Source: Prevotellaceae bacterium UBA3849 (GTDB lineage: Bacteria; Bacteroidota; Bacteroidia; Bacteroidales; Bacteroidaceae). Taken from it: DNA of 41,044 nucleotides. The position numbers and the translations under genes were made by a program. The stretch lies in NCBI GenBank assembly GCA_002392645.1, contig DGHL01000070.1, positions 147 through 41,190 of the forward strand, in the 5' to 3' direction. The notes under the pieces are model-generated. The model was not told the origin of the DNA. It did no database searches and saw nothing but the letters and a program-made list of their open reading frames with translations. The stretch's first letter is position 1; every line of letters starts with the position of its first letter. Below are positions 40,704-41,044 of this stretch, in pieces.

Positions 40704-40899
40704 AAGGTGGGTTCTATAAATTACCACCGTAATGTTATACTTAAAGTGTGGATTGACGTTTTGCCATCTTTTCGTTTTCTTTCGGTGCAAACTGTCAGCA
40801 TCTTCGGTCACATAGCCCGCTATGCTCCCTTATCAGTTAGCATTTTGCCCTCGAAACAAATTCAAAAATCTGACAGTGGGAATTATTAGAACCCACCTT
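40704..40899. repeat. Long form (196 bp) of the inverted-repeat element between convergent genes
   Basis: The left end (40704-40730) starts with AAGGTGGGTTCTATAAATTA and the right end (40873-40899) is its imperfect inverse, agreeing at 23 of 27 positions. The inner part includes a CATAGCCCGCTATG palindrome. The element fills the whole gap between glsB and the convergent partial gene, and its right end overlaps that gene's stop codon. No transposase is encoded. It could be a miniature inverted-repeat element, a bidirectional terminator, or both. Confidence 0.75.
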
Positions 40900-41044
40900 A
40901 CATCAGTTTTCCTTTAGCTGCAAGTGTGTCATAATTGTTGTTCAGGTTACGCCAATCCGTCTTGGTCTGAGGATTGATGCCATTGATGTACTTCTCGATA
41001 TTTGTATAGCCATCACCATTGCAGTCTTTCACGGCATCGGAGGG
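40898..41044 (-). CDS. C-terminal fragment of a secreted protein, possibly pectate lyase
   Basis: The last 48 codons and TAA stop of a gene that continues beyond the right edge. The visible end, DAVKDCNGDGYTNIEKYING followed by INPQTKTDW, contains a calcium-loop-like DCNGDGYTNIEKYI. That motif is common at the extreme C-terminus of Bacteroidetes pectate lyases and other PL1-type or parallel beta-helix enzymes. This is suggestive, not decisive, because the catalytic part is not in the window. It would fit the pectin-degrading theme at the other end of the window. Confidence 0.55.
   Translation of the reverse strand, partial: PSDAVKDCNGDGYTNIEKYINGINPQTKTDWRNLNNNYDTLAAKGKLM

Overview
The window looks like chromosomal DNA of a Bacteroidales bacterium, most likely Prevotella or a close relative. 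The evidence is family content (fimbrillins, DUF3575, DUF5119, DUF3109, DUF4294, glycine-lipid acyltransferases), many promoters with the Bacteroidetes -7 motif TAnnTTTG, A-rich leaders without clear Shine-Dalgarno sites, and secreted proteins with Bacteroidales-type C-terminal tails. No phage, insertion sequence or CRISPR array was seen. All identifications come from reading the sequence and from family knowledge; no search was run.

Layout. 1-213 is the end of gpmI with its terminator and an array of 19-bp repeats. 483-9167 is mostly secreted carbohydrate-active proteins on the minus strand (GH3 glycosidase, a small secreted protein, PL4-type rhamnogalacturonan lyase, dockerin-bearing protein), interrupted by ung on the plus strand. 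9528-14718 is housekeeping: DUF3109 protein, AraC-type regulator, gyrB, rpsT, tRNA-Glu and the divergent recO. 15065-18551 is a three-gene minus-strand operon with ATGA overlaps at both junctions: a lipoprotein with a cysteine-less thioredoxin fold, a HAD phosphatase-RibF fusion, and a CPBP membrane protease.

18998-33419 is the most unusual region, a minus-strand fimbria-type cluster in the order DUF3575 barrel, DUF5119 lipoprotein, fimbrillin, fimbrillin, and a 3297-residue secreted repeat protein. A good promoter (33550-33580) precedes it, and the two last intergenic gaps each hold a strong hairpin. One of these has exactly the geometry of a tRNA acceptor/T-arm minihelix. I infer that the cluster builds a surface fimbria and that the giant protein is a very large surface subunit or adhesin, but its family is unknown to me.

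33938-41044 holds a DUF4294 protein, dsbD, a DMT transporter, a WYL regulator, a putative glycine-lipid pair (glsA, glsB) and the C-terminus of a secreted protein resembling the tails of pectate lyases.

Between the genes lie at least three unexplained repeat families. One is a set of 22-bp-period arrays of a GTAA...TTAC 19-mer (two loci). The second is a pair of long palindromes built from 10- or 11-bp GGAGT units around a shared GGACAA/TAATGTCC core (two loci). The third is a GGTGGGTTCT inverted-repeat element on both sides of glsB. These families, the giant fimbrial-cluster protein and the HAD-RibF fusion are the best candidates for undescribed biology.
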